DNA of 54,173 nucleotides, from positions 1 to 54,173 of IMG/VR virus record IMGVR_UViG_3300033153_007345; one strand, written 5' to 3'. The notes beneath the pieces were generated by a model that was given only the letters and a program-made list of their open reading frames with translations, had not been told where the DNA came from and made no database searches. Position 1 is the first letter of the stretch. The number at the start of each line of letters is the position of its first letter. A program made the position numbers and the translations under genes. The stretch comes from a virus. Below, piece after piece: positions 39,222 through 47,149 of the stretch.

Positions 39222-41579
39222 CTATCCAAAAGTCTGAATACTCACTCCTTGCAAGCCTCGTACTCTCTTCTGATTCACCACGGGTCTTTTGTAGCGTCTC
39301 TCGTACCCCGGCACAAGTTTCCTGAGTGTCTTCGCAAACTTCTGCATGGTGACTGGGTACCCGCCGTCTGACTGTACCTCAAACTTGTAGTTGTCATACA
39401 TGGTGCGCATTGGTGTGAAGTTCTCATCATAGCCTCCATTGGTATGAACAGTCATATTCTCCCCAAACCATCTGAAAACGGTATCGTTATCCAGCCTGTA
39501 GTCCTCCAGCGCATCGTCAATCTGTGCAGATGTAGAGAATTTCTGCTGCTTAATGAGGCGCTGGTATCCCGCCATCACCAGATTGAATATGCCACTGAGC
39601 TCCTTCTTCAGCTTCAGCCCTATATGGGGATCATACCCTGGCATATCCTTGGTAAACGTGGCGTTGAAGGGCACGACGATGAGCCGTCTCCAGTACCCGT
39701 AGCTAGTATCTGTTGATCCCGGCAGCTCGTTAGCCGAGAAGATGAGCTTGGCTAGAGATTTGAAGAAGTAGGGCTCCTTGTAGGGTGCCCGAGCCTGCAC
39801 CTCGTCTCCCGTAGCGAGTGACTTGAAGAGACTGTTATCTGCCATGGCTTTGGTGGGGGTTTCCTCAGAGATATTGAACAGCTTTCCATCAAGCCCCTGG
39901 CGATTGTACTCTGATTCGTTGAGCTGCTTCATGGCGTAGCTGGTGTAGTTGCCGTACCCAGCCAATTCTCTGAGAATGTCCAAGAGCGTGGATTTACCGT
40001 TGGCTCCGTCTCCGACTAAAAGTAGTGCTTTTTGTGTCCAGCAGTCATCGTTGGAGAGGGCGTACCCCATGAACTCTAGTAGTACGTTGATTCTGGCTTG
40101 GTCGTTCTCTGTGATCATTCCCAGCATCTTCTCAAACGATGGGGCCTTTGCTGTGGGATCATAGCTATATGGTAGGACGTATCGGAAGCCCATGTCTGGG
40201 TCGTGGGGCATGAAATTGTGAGACCGGACATCCAGGTATCCATTTTTGAAATTGATCTTGCCTTTGGTCCTCTCGGTCCACCAGTCCATTGTTTTCAAAT
40301 TAGACCTGGCGACCCGCGCAGCAAATTCCTTGGTCATGTTGGATCTAGCAGCTGGGTTGAAGTGGGTCTGAGCAAACTCTTCGAGACGGAGCCTCCCCAT
40401 TGACTCGTAGTGGTCCTTGCTCCAGATGTGCACCATGCCGCTGTCGTCCAGTCCTTTGTAGGTAGTGTCCCTGGCAAAGAACCTGGCGAGGTCTTCGTAG
40501 TTGGGGGTTGGCTTGCCTTTCCCAGTAAACGGCTGGTTATGGAAACCAGTATGTTCGGTGGGGATGGCGTCCTTTCCTCTGAGGAGGATGGGTGAGGAGA
40601 CTTTGTCCTTGTTGTCGCATTGTCCACAACCTGTCCACATGCTGTTGATATTGTCGCAAGTCCTTGGGCCGCTTGACTCCAGGGCTTGTTCAATTTTTTG
40701 GTCAGTCTCGTCTGGGTCGTAGCCCTTGTAGCCCTTGGATAGCTCATGGGACCACTCGTACCCATCCTTGGTTGACTCGTCGTTCATCCTGCCTGTGATC
40801 GACAGAGCGGCATACCACTGGTGTTCTGAGATCTCATTGGGCCTCGTCTTGCAATGCTTCAGGAAATCACACCCATCCATAATGGCTGTGGAGTCAACCC
40901 TGGGGTATTTCGCAAGAACCCTGATGTTCAGCTGAGCGGTCTCAGATATGTCGGGGAGGCCGCTGATAGTCTTGAGGTTGAATTCGAGGGGGGTTATGTT
41001 ACTCTGCATCAGTTCCGAGAGGACGTCTACTTTACTGGGCTTTCGGTTGATGGTACGTGGTAAGCGCAAGATGCGGCGGGGTTCAAATATCGTCGTGTCT
41101 GTGCTTCCTATCAGCCCCGCATCGAACATCGCCTTGTTGATCTGGGTGCAGACAGCTTTGTAGTGTGGTTTCAGGGATTTGAATTCTTCCTTGGATGTGA
41201 TGGGGGTTTTGATCCCGATAAGAAAGTGGAGACCATGACCGCTACTGACAATACCCACCTCGGAGCGTGATAGTTTAAGGCGAGATAGTATAACTTCAAT
41301 GTAGCTTTCGAGATACTTCTTGTTGATGCCGTCGATATCAAAGGCGATGACCGAGAGGCTGTCAAACTCTCTTTTCCCCTCTTTGCAATTGGCCAGCGTA
41401 TAGAATAGGTTCCACCTGTCTTGCTCCGGTATTTTTTGTAGTACCCCATCCAAGTTATGGAAAAGATCGGGCACTGACTTCGCTCTCCAATATTTCTCGT
41501 GAAACGCATCATAGGTTATCTCCTTGCCATCTTTTGAATCTTTGGGGATAAACTTCCGTAAGCCTAGAATCTGGATCAT
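39222..41579 (-). CDS. Primase-helicase (AEP-like primase + SF3 helicase, 785 aa)
   Basis: The N-terminal half looks like an archaeo-eukaryotic-type primase: VIAFDIDG with the metal-binding DxD near residue 77, SSGHGLHFLIG and RRILRLPRT. The middle has a Cys cluster (CDNINSMWTGCGQC). The C-terminal half is a P4/D5-type SF3 helicase with Walker A GDGANGKST (about 525), LFNISEETP and FSANELP (motif C). This one protein can prime and unwind. It is the only replication gene on the minus strand and has its own promoter region and terminator. Confidence 0.9.
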   Translation of the reverse strand: MIQILGLRKFIPKDSKDGKEITYDAFHEKYWRAKSVPDLFHNLDGVLQKIPEQDRWNLFYTLANCKEGKREFDSLSVIAFDIDGINKKYLESYIEVILSRLKLSRSEVGIVSSGHGLHFLIGIKTPITSKEEFKSLKPHYKAVCTQINKAMFDAGLIGSTDTTIFEPRRILRLPRTINRKPSKVDVLSELMQSNITPLEFNLKTISGLPDISETAQLNIRVLAKYPRVDSTAIMDGCDFLKHCKTRPNEISEHQWYAALSITGRMNDESTKDGYEWSHELSKGYKGYDPDETDQKIEQALESSGPRTCDNINSMWTGCGQCDNKDKVSSPILLRGKDAIPTEHTGFHNQPFTGKGKPTPNYEDLARFFARDTTYKGLDDSGMVHIWSKDHYESMGRLRLEEFAQTHFNPAARSNMTKEFAARVARSNLKTMDWWTERTKGKINFKNGYLDVRSHNFMPHDPDMGFRYVLPYSYDPTAKAPSFEKMLGMITENDQARINVLLEFMGYALSNDDCWTQKALLLVGDGANGKSTLLDILRELAGYGNYTSYAMKQLNESEYNRQGLDGKLFNISEETPTKAMADNSLFKSLATGDEVQARAPYKEPYFFKSLAKLIFSANELPGSTDTSYGYWRRLIVVPFNATFTKDMPGYDPHIGLKLKKELSGIFNLVMAGYQRLIKQQKFSTSAQIDDALEDYRLDNDTVFRWFGENMTVHTNGGYDENFTPMRTMYDNYKFEVQSDGGYPVTMQKFAKTLRKLVPGYERRYKRPVVNQKRVRGLQGVSIQTFG

Positions 41580-41666
41580 GTAGCTTTACTCCTATGCTAG
41601 CAGTTATGATTGTGGGATATCAGTGTTGACCAAAAACGTGGTATATGTCAAGCAGAAGAAAAGTGC

Positions 41667-41695
41667 TTGCACACCTCTAGGCAGCATGCTACCAA
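41667..41695 (+). promoter_or_regulatory. Candidate promoter of the replication operon
   Basis: TTGCAC (41667-41672), 17 bases, TACCAA (41690-41695). The context AAAAGTGCTTGCA resembles the candidate at 1464. The 160-bp divergent region also has facing TTGAC/GTCAA motifs around 41627-41651, which could serve either strand. Confidence 0.4.
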
Positions 41696-41742
41696 TGTGC
41701 CTGGTGCTTGGCACTGTGTAACAAAGTTTTAGGAGACATGTT

Positions 41743-41976
41743 GTGACGGACAAAACCCCAGATAATCTACTCTACCCAAGAATGGCTAAAATGGCAGAAG
41801 GATACGGGATTAACCACGTGCTGGTTTCTTGCGGGATGCTTTTGAAACATGCCGTACTCCACGTACCTCCTCCCCATGTGCGAGGAGCCATCGAGTTCAT
41901 CCACCAAGTAGCCAATGACGTAAAAAGTGAATACGAGCGCAAGTATCAAATCAGTCTAGATGAGGATAGTGAATGA
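41743..41976 (+). CDS. Hypothetical protein (77 aa)
   Basis: No family is recognised. Helical and soluble, with a Pro/His-rich middle (HAVLHVPPPHVRGAIEFIHQ). It starts at GTG with an AGGAG site 7 bases upstream; the ATG at 41738 opens only a two-codon frame. It is the first gene of the plus-strand replication operon and overlaps MazG by ATGA. Confidence 0.65.
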   Translation: MTDKTPDNLLYPRMAKMAEGYGINHVLVSCGMLLKHAVLHVPPPHVRGAIEFIHQVANDVKSEYERKYQISLDEDSE

Positions 41977-42260
41977 AAAAGATATATCTCGACGCAATCA
42001 GCACGTTCGGAGTGGAGGCGCAGCTTAACCAAGTCAAAGAAGAAGCTGCTGAGTTGATTGTAGCCGTATCGCACTACCAAAGAGAGCGGATAGGGCTTGT
42101 AGAGATCGCAGACGAGATAGCCGATGTAACAATCATGTTAGAGCAGCTGGTGTTGCTTCTGGATGCTGAGCAGCTGGTGGGATCTATAAAGATTATCAAG
42201 TTAGACAGGCTACGTGAGTCAGTCGATAAGCACAGAGGAGAGAAAGATGGATACGAATGA
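41973..42260 (+). CDS. MazG-like nucleotide pyrophosphohydrolase (95 aa)
   Basis: One all-helical MazG domain. The metal-binding pattern is present: EEAAEL (ExxE) around residues 23-28 and DEIADV (ExxD) around 48-53, followed by a leucine-rich helix. This family hydrolyses non-canonical or signalling nucleotides; phage versions may lower alarmone or sanitise the dNTP pool. Its length fits single-domain phage MazG proteins. Confidence 0.82.
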   Translation: MKKIYLDAISTFGVEAQLNQVKEEAAELIVAVSHYQRERIGLVEIADEIADVTIMLEQLVLLLDAEQLVGSIKIIKLDRLRESVDKHRGEKDGYE

Positions 42261-42528
42261 ATGGCTGCGGAAACTCCAGGATCAACAAGCACTAATTCGG
42301 ATGTTTCAATCAGCAGTCAAAAGTAAGTGGAAGAATGACATGCCAAAGCAACTTATAGAACCGATGGAGATGGCGGAAAAGATGCTTGAACCCAAGGAGG
42401 AACCAGTCCTAATACCACTTAGTAACGCTGCTGGGATGTGGGTAGAGACGGATGACCCCGACCCATGTGACCGCCACTACGATGCTTACGTAGACAGAAA
42501 GCTGGAAGAGAGTGCATGCATATTATGA
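42247..42528 (+). CDS. Hypothetical protein (93 aa)
   Basis: No family is recognised. Mostly helical N-terminal half (MDTNEWLRKLQDQQALIRMF), acidic C-terminal half. I chose the ATG at 42247 because GGAG precedes it; it overlaps MazG by 14 bases. An earlier in-frame ATG at 42214 lies deep in MazG. It overlaps the next small membrane gene by ATGA. Confidence 0.6.
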   Translation: MDTNEWLRKLQDQQALIRMFQSAVKSKWKNDMPKQLIEPMEMAEKMLEPKEEPVLIPLSNAAGMWVETDDPDPCDRHYDAYVDRKLEESACIL

Positions 42529-42686
42529 ATATGGATTTTGTGGAGATATGGACTGTATCAGCTACAGGGGTGGTCGTGTACGCACTACTGGTTGAGAGCG
42601 ATAAGTTCAAGCATAAACTCCTGGGAATAACAGGTTTTATAGTAATGGTTGGTGTGCCCTTCGGAAGAGTGTGGGGCTGGTGGTAA
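42525..42686 (+). CDS. Small membrane protein ending GRVWGWW (53 aa)
   Basis: Two short hydrophobic segments (VEIWTVSATGVVVYALLV, and LLGITGFIVMVGVPF) flank a charged turn, suggesting a two-span hairpin in the membrane. The Trp-rich end GRVWGWW is encoded by a 28-bp sequence repeated exactly at 42979-43006. Coupled to the preceding gene by ATGA. No family is recognised. Confidence 0.6.
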   Translation: MNMDFVEIWTVSATGVVVYALLVESDKFKHKLLGITGFIVMVGVPFGRVWGWW

Positions 42687-42688
42687 TA
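42661..42688 (+). repeat. 28-bp direct repeat, copy 1
   Basis: Identical to 42979-43006. It encodes the C-terminal GRVWGWW and stop of the 42525 gene. Confidence 0.95.
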
Positions 42689-42712
42689 CTACTGGGATGT
42701 AGGAGGAAGCTA

Positions 42713-42961
42713 ATGAGTGAGATTGAAAGAAAAATAAGGATTGAGCTAGAGCCTTGGGAAGTGGCCAAGGGGTTCTGCGACCTGAATAACGACCAACAGG
42801 CTATGTTCTTCAATGAGGTATTTCGAATAACATCGCAGTGGGGTCCAGGAGGGTTTCCTAAACAACTTGGAATGGTACGCACCAGCACCAACATAGCGCC
42901 AGGGGGTTTGAGTATTATGAGAGAAATAGGAGAGTATGGGAATGACGAGAGAGAAGCTTGA
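42713..42961 (+). CDS. Hypothetical protein (82 aa)
   Basis: No family is recognised. Soluble, starts MSEIERKIRIELEPWEVAKG, with a C-terminal Gly-rich loop (WGPGGFPKQLG). The ATG at 42713 follows AGGAGG; the frame is open upstream to 42671 but that part overlaps the repeat. Replication-operon accessory of unknown role. Confidence 0.65.
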   Translation: MSEIERKIRIELEPWEVAKGFCDLNNDQQAMFFNEVFRITSQWGPGGFPKQLGMVRTSTNIAPGGLSIMREIGEYGNDEREA

Positions 42962-43004
42962 AGTAGTTGTAATGCCTCTCGGAAGAGTGTGGGGCTGGTG
43001 GTAA
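42942..43004 (+). CDS. Micro-ORF ending GRVWGWW, duplication remnant (20 aa)
   Basis: MTREKLEVVVMPLGRVWGWW is read from an ATG with a GGAGAG site upstream, overlapping the end of the preceding gene. Its last ten residues nearly match the end of the 42525 protein through the 28-bp repeat. It may be a decayed duplicate or a tiny functional membrane-binding peptide. Coding is uncertain. Confidence 0.35.
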   Translation: MTREKLEVVVMPLGRVWGWW

Positions 43005-43006
43005 TA
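42979..43006 (+). repeat. 28-bp direct repeat, copy 2
   Basis: Exact copy of 42661-42688, 318 bp downstream. The first copy ends a membrane protein gene; this copy ends a 20-codon frame. Confidence 0.95.
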
Positions 43007-43026
43007 ATTTTTTGTAAGGAGAAGAC

Positions 43027-43230
43027 ATGGAAGCAGTAGAAACAGTGGAAACAGAAGCAAACAACAAGAACTACAAGCACAACTACTATGTAGTTAATGT
43101 TGTGGAGGAGCTTACCGGGAAGCGGGAAGCGGAGAAGTGGATCAACGAATATGTCTTGCCTGAGAACACGATCATCATCAAAGGCAGAGAGATCGAGACT
43201 ACCGAGAAAGTAACAAAAGTCTTGAACTAA
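43027..43230 (+). CDS. Hypothetical protein (67 aa)
   Basis: No family is recognised. Starts MEAVETVETEANNKNYKHNYY, followed by a helix (VNVVEELTGKREAEKWINEY) and strands (NTIIIKGREIETTEKVTKV). TAAGGAG precedes the ATG. A terminator follows the stop at once, so it ends a sub-operon. Confidence 0.65.
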   Translation: MEAVETVETEANNKNYKHNYYVVNVVEELTGKREAEKWINEYVLPENTIIIKGREIETTEKVTKVLN

Positions 43231-43238
43231 CATTTTTT

Positions 43239-43271
43239 AAGAACAGCTGGTGTACGCCAGCTGTTCTTTTT
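43239..43271 (+). terminator. Intrinsic terminator
   Basis: A 12-bp perfect stem AAGAACAGCTGG/CCAGCTGTTCTT with a 6-base loop, followed by TTT. Strong stem, short T run. It separates 41743-43230 from the SNF2 helicase group, so some read-through or a promoter beyond it is expected. Confidence 0.85.
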
Positions 43272-43283
43272 GGGGGGCAGGAA

Positions 43284-43523
43284 ATGATCAGTGATGCGCG
43301 GATCAAAGAGATTGAAGAGGACATGTTTGAGACTATTGACTGGAGAGATAGTGCTGCCAGCAATGTTATGAGTGAGCTACTAGAAGAACGCAAGCAGCTA
43401 GTGGCGATTGCTGAGGCTGCTGAAGATTTCGGTCGAGTGTGGGCGGAAGGTACCGACGCAGGAATGGAACGCAGCAGAACGCTACGGGCTTTGAAAGCTT
43501 GGAAGAACGAGGAGGCAAAATGA
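43284..43523 (+). CDS. Hypothetical helical protein (79 aa)
   Basis: No family is recognised. A helical, acidic protein (ARIKEIEEDMFETIDWRDSA, SELLEERKQLVAIAEAAED). Both it and the next gene share an I-x-x-I-[ED]-E-x-M start and an LLxER motif, so they may be distant duplicates. GGGGGGCAGG precedes the ATG. It is ATGA-coupled to the next gene. Confidence 0.65.
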   Translation: MISDARIKEIEEDMFETIDWRDSAASNVMSELLEERKQLVAIAEAAEDFGRVWAEGTDAGMERSRTLRALKAWKNEEAK

Positions 43524-43771
43524 TTAGTAGAGATAGGCTAGAAAGTATTGATGAGACTATGCGTCGGTACGCTAGCCACAATCATTATGACGTGCATATC
43601 TTGCTTGCGATAGTCAAAGACCTATTGGCCGAGCGCCGGGGGTTGATAGATAGAGGAGATGGGTTCAAAAAGTCATCCGCAACATGGCAGAGCAATTACC
43701 AGAAGCTAAAAAATATGGTTGAACAGCATATTGAAAAGGGTAAGGGCGAGATGATGGAGCAAGGAAAATGA
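43520..43771 (+). CDS. Hypothetical helical protein (83 aa)
   Basis: No family is recognised. Starts MISRDRLESIDETMRRYASH and is helical throughout (LLAIVKDLLAERRGLIDRG). It resembles the preceding protein in layout (MIS-R-I/LESIDE-M and LLAER). It is coupled by ATGA to both neighbours, including the SNF2 helicase gene downstream. Confidence 0.65.
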   Translation: MISRDRLESIDETMRRYASHNHYDVHILLAIVKDLLAERRGLIDRGDGFKKSSATWQSNYQKLKNMVEQHIEKGKGEMMEQGK

Positions 43772-46035
43772 AATACCTCGTAACCCCATGGGCACACCAG
43801 CTGAAGTCAATAGAGAAGGCAGCTACCATGCCTAACTATGCGCTGTTTTTTGAAATGGGGTGCCTGTCCAGAGACACTAAAATAAAAGCAAATATTAATG
43901 GATGCTCCAGAGAGTACACCATTGAAGAGTTCTACAGGAAATGGAATAAAGTTGAGCTTAGCGAAAGAGAGAACGGGTTTTCGGGAGTTGCTAGAATCAG
44001 AGCATGGAAAGAAGACCATGTAGGGCTGCATAAAATAGTGGGCGTTATAAGGTCAGGCGAGAAAGAAGTATATGCATTAAAAGTTAAAGGACAACCTAGG
44101 CTTAAGCTAACAAAGGATCATCGTATCCTCACAAAAAGAGGATGGGTTGAGGCGGGGGATCTGCTTGAGGATGACCAGATAGCTTGTGATAGAACAACCA
44201 AGCACCAAAAAAAGAAAACCAAGGTTCAGGGGAGAAAACCTAGATACAACTACCTTCAAATAGGCAAACACCACCCCTATGGGCACAACACCACGGGTTA
44301 TAAAGGTAAGTCCATACGCAGAATCGAGAAGCACAGAGCCATATATGAAGCCAATCTAAATAAGAAAACTTTAGTGGAGTTTCAAGAAGCTACAAAAAAC
44401 AAACTAGCAGCTAGTAAACTGGAGTTTGTAGACCCAGGTAAATATCATATCCACCATGTTGACCATGACCACAAGAATAATGACGTAAGCAACCTTGCAA
44501 AACTATCAGCTAAAGATCATTTGTCCATGCACAGCAAGGGTTATGTAAATTTCTCCCATGGTACATTAAGCTGGGCACGTATGGAGTCTTTCAAAAAAGT
44601 AGGCGTAGAAATGACCTACGATATATCGTGCGCTTCTCCTTACCATAATTTTGTGGCTAATGGAATTGTAGTTCACAACTGTGGCAAGACGGCTACTGCC
44701 ATCAACATACTGAGGAAGAAGTACTACGAGCATGGCCGCATCCTAAGAACCCTGGTGCTATGCCCACCCGTCGTTAGGACAAACTGGAAGCGTGAGTTTG
44801 CCATGCACGCATCGGGTAAGGTAGCAAAGCACAGCGTGGTACTAGAGGGCAGCGGAGTGAAGCGAGCAGCTACTTTTGACAAGCATGCATTCAGTCCACT
44901 GGAGGGCAAGTTGAATGCGATATTTATTACCAACTACGAATCCCTGACCATGGAAAAACTGTGGCGGCTTCTGAAGCTATGGGGACCGGAGGCGATTGTA
45001 TTCGATGAGTCACACAAGCTCAAAAATTATAAGACCAAACGTACCAAGTTGGCGACGGAGCTCGCGGATCAAGCAGCGTGTAAGCTCATCCTTACGGGGA
45101 CACCCATACTCAACAGCCCTATGGATATTTGGAGCCAGTATCGTATTCTCGATGGTGGTGAAACATTTGACCGCAACTTCTTCGCCTTCCGAGCCAGGTA
45201 CTTCGTAGACAGAAACGCCGGGATGCCAAAACAGAAGTACTTCCCTGACTGGCGTCCAATTCAAGGGCTCGGCGGGATACTCCACGCCAAGATCTATAAG
45301 AAGGCTGCTCGGGTACTCAAGAGCGAGTGCCTAGACCTCCCTCCGCTTGTCAGAAAGCGTATCGAGGTGGAGATGTCAGCCGACCAGAAGAAGCTCTATA
45401 CGGACATGGCTAAGAGCTACATCGCCTATCTGAATGACAAGGCATGCGTTGCCACTATCGCTCTGACTCGGGGCCTCCGTCTCCAGCAGATAATCAGTGG
45501 GTTCTTCGTTGACGATGAGGACAATACCCATGAATTCAGAAGTAACCAACGGCTGGATACCCTCATCGACCTGGTGGAGCAACTCGTTGACGAGCATAAG
45601 ATAATCATTTGGGCGTCGTTCAAAGTGAATTACACACAGATCGCCGCCAAACTCAAGGCCCTTTTTGAAAAAAATAGAAAGACCTATGAGATATGCCAGC
45701 TGACTGGTGGGATGACAGACAAAGCCAGGCAGACATCCATCGACAAATTCCAAGAAGACCACACCCATAGGGTCATGATCGCAAATCAACAAGCAGGTGG
45801 GGTAGGCGTGAATCTGACAGCTGCTAGCTACGCGCTGTATTACTCCAGGTCTTTTTCTTTGGAGGCTGACCTTCAGTCTGAGGCACGTAATCATAGAGGG
45901 GGCAGTCAGCAGCACAAGTCTATTACCAGAGTAGACCTGGTGGTCAAAGATACTATAGACGATGTGATTCTGGGGGCTCTTGCTCGGAAAGAGAACCTCG
46001 CCAACGACATACTGAGACTGAGGGAGTTACTGTAG
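43768..46035 (+). CDS. SNF2-type DEAD/H helicase with an intein in the Walker A loop (755 aa; 482 aa mature)
   Basis: After removal of the intein (32-304) the protein is an SF2 Swi2/Snf2-like ATPase: EMG-CGKTATAI Walker A, VFDESHKLKN (DEAH-type, about 411), LTGTPILNSP, and C-terminal IIWASF, QQAGGVGVNLTAA and a QSEARNHRGGS motif VI-like region. Such phage enzymes translocate on DNA and may act in recombination or replication restart. ATPase activity needs splicing because the intein divides the P-loop. It is ATGA-coupled to the preceding gene. Confidence 0.9.
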   Translation: MKYLVTPWAHQLKSIEKAATMPNYALFFEMGCLSRDTKIKANINGCSREYTIEEFYRKWNKVELSERENGFSGVARIRAWKEDHVGLHKIVGVIRSGEKEVYALKVKGQPRLKLTKDHRILTKRGWVEAGDLLEDDQIACDRTTKHQKKKTKVQGRKPRYNYLQIGKHHPYGHNTTGYKGKSIRRIEKHRAIYEANLNKKTLVEFQEATKNKLAASKLEFVDPGKYHIHHVDHDHKNNDVSNLAKLSAKDHLSMHSKGYVNFSHGTLSWARMESFKKVGVEMTYDISCASPYHNFVANGIVVHNCGKTATAINILRKKYYEHGRILRTLVLCPPVVRTNWKREFAMHASGKVAKHSVVLEGSGVKRAATFDKHAFSPLEGKLNAIFITNYESLTMEKLWRLLKLWGPEAIVFDESHKLKNYKTKRTKLATELADQAACKLILTGTPILNSPMDIWSQYRILDGGETFDRNFFAFRARYFVDRNAGMPKQKYFPDWRPIQGLGGILHAKIYKKAARVLKSECLDLPPLVRKRIEVEMSADQKKLYTDMAKSYIAYLNDKACVATIALTRGLRLQQIISGFFVDDEDNTHEFRSNQRLDTLIDLVEQLVDEHKIIIWASFKVNYTQIAAKLKALFEKNRKTYEICQLTGGMTDKARQTSIDKFQEDHTHRVMIANQQAGGVGVNLTAASYALYYSRSFSLEADLQSEARNHRGGSQQHKSITRVDLVVKDTIDDVILGALARKENLANDILRLRELL
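43861..44679 (+). mobile_element. Intein with HNH homing endonuclease domain (273 aa), within the helicase gene
   Basis: The intein begins with Cys32 (CLSRDTKI) and ends VVHN before extein Cys305. I see the N-terminal splicing block, a block B-like LKLTKDHRILTKRGW (TxxH), and C-terminal MTYDISCASPYHNFVANGIVVHN. Between them lies an HNH-type endonuclease (IHHVDHDHKNNDVSNLAKLS, about residues 226-245) with a KHRAIYE helix. All key splicing residues look intact, so it should be active both as intein and homing element. Confidence 0.92.
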
Positions 46036-46340
46036 TGCTTGATTTTAGACTTGAGACTTTGAAAAAGACCATGTTCAAAAGTGGCAAGGGAGACTGGAAG
46101 GGCAAGGAGCCATGGGAGCGTAGAGCGATCCTTTGGAAGCTGACAGCCATGGCTCTCTATGCCAAGCGTGACGCGGAGGTGATGGACGAGCACTACAAGG
46201 TGATGATGCGTGCGGACCAGCACCGAGCACCGACAGATAAGGAGATGCTACAAATTGCAGGCTTCTTGCAGGCATTTATTCTGAAGAACCAAGAGAAGAC
46301 GGATGTGAAAGTCAGTAAGGAGGACAAGGTTGAGGAGTAG
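46035..46340 (+). CDS. Hypothetical protein (101 aa)
   Basis: No family is recognised. Lys/Trp-rich N-terminus (FRLETLKKTMFKSGKGDWKG), then helices (RRAILWKLTAMALYAKRDAE). It starts at GTG overlapping the helicase stop (TAGTG), so it is translationally coupled and may work with the helicase. Confidence 0.6.
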   Translation: MLDFRLETLKKTMFKSGKGDWKGKEPWERRAILWKLTAMALYAKRDAEVMDEHYKVMMRADQHRAPTDKEMLQIAGFLQAFILKNQEKTDVKVSKEDKVEE

Positions 46341-46548
46341 ATTTACTGCGCACACATTAGAAGATAAGCAAGATGCTTGGGCCGACGTAAAAAAGTACGG
46401 TGGCTTGTATGTCACAGAGTGGATACCGCGCAGGAGTGGCGGCGTGAAAGCCACGCTTAAATGGTTGCCTTTCAAGAAAAGAGATCTTTGGTCTAAGAAG
46501 GTCAACGCATGGCGAGATGAAATGGAAGAGAGGTACGGGGATGATTGA
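46330..46548 (+). CDS. Hypothetical basic protein (72 aa)
   Basis: No family is recognised. Basic, aromatic-rich (YGGLYVTEWIPRRSGGVKAT, LKWLPFKKRDLW), which could fit nucleic-acid binding. The only good start is TTG at 46330, with AAGGAGG eight bases upstream. It overlaps the preceding and following genes. Confidence 0.6.
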   Translation: MRSRFTAHTLEDKQDAWADVKKYGGLYVTEWIPRRSGGVKATLKWLPFKKRDLWSKKVNAWRDEMEERYGDD

Positions 46549-46711
46549 AAAACTGGTGATACCAATACTGCAAAGCATATTTATATTTCTGCTTAGTTTC
46601 CTTGTTTCATTGATAATTTTCAGAATGGTTTTTCCAAGAGAGCTTACATTTACGAAAGCAGAATGCCAGGAAATTGCAGAAGATGTACTAGAGGAACTAC
46701 ACGATGACTAA
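46541..46711 (+). CDS. Small single-pass membrane protein (56 aa)
   Basis: A strong N-terminal membrane span (residues 3-28, EKLVIPILQSIFIFLLSFLV then SLIIF) is followed by an acidic helical tail (KAECQEIAEDVLEELHDD). No family is recognised. It starts inside the preceding gene and overlaps the next by 8 bases, consistent with the tightly packed operon. Confidence 0.65.
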   Translation: MIEKLVIPILQSIFIFLLSFLVSLIIFRMVFPRELTFTKAECQEIAEDVLEELHDD

Positions 46712-46946
46712 AGAGGACTACGCTAGGTTCAAAAGCCTCTCTGTTTCTATACCCAAAAGAGGCATGGAGCTGGCCGACTATATGTTCCTTGGCGATAAGC
46801 TTCCAGAGGTGGTTGAGATGGTGGAGAAGCTGACAGAGGTAGTAAGCTCCCTCAAGTATAAGAATGAATTCGATTGTACAATTGTAGAGGCTAATTCATG
46901 GGAACGAATGCAAGATGTGTTTAGAGAGGTTTGGGGGGCTGAGTGA
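46704..46946 (+). CDS. Hypothetical protein (80 aa)
   Basis: No family is recognised. Helical (KLPEVVEMVEKLTEVVSSLK) and acidic, ends VWGAE. Its start overlaps the membrane protein gene and its stop overlaps the next GTG start. Confidence 0.6.
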   Translation: MTKEDYARFKSLSVSIPKRGMELADYMFLGDKLPEVVEMVEKLTEVVSSLKYKNEFDCTIVEANSWERMQDVFREVWGAE

Positions 46947-47149
46947 TAAAGTGCACTTTTGATTTCGCTAAAGAGCATGGAAAGATGGAAGCAACCATTG
47001 ACATTGCATTAGGGTATTTGGACAGAACCAATGCTGTGAAACATCCGGAAACAAGCGCTATGTTGATTGACCTGGCAAGGGATATGTTACGCAAAACGCA
47101 GAAAGAGATAGCAAAGGGGAGAAGTGATGAGAAGAAGAGTTTGGGTTGA
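46943..47149 (+). CDS. Hypothetical protein (68 aa)
   Basis: No family is recognised. Small helical protein (MEATIDIALGYLDRTNAVKH, ETSAMLIDLARDMLRKTQKE) starting at GTG, coupled to the preceding stop (GTGA). The basic tail overlaps the start of the metallophosphatase gene. Confidence 0.6.
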   Translation: MIKCTFDFAKEHGKMEATIDIALGYLDRTNAVKHPETSAMLIDLARDMLRKTQKEIAKGRSDEKKSLG

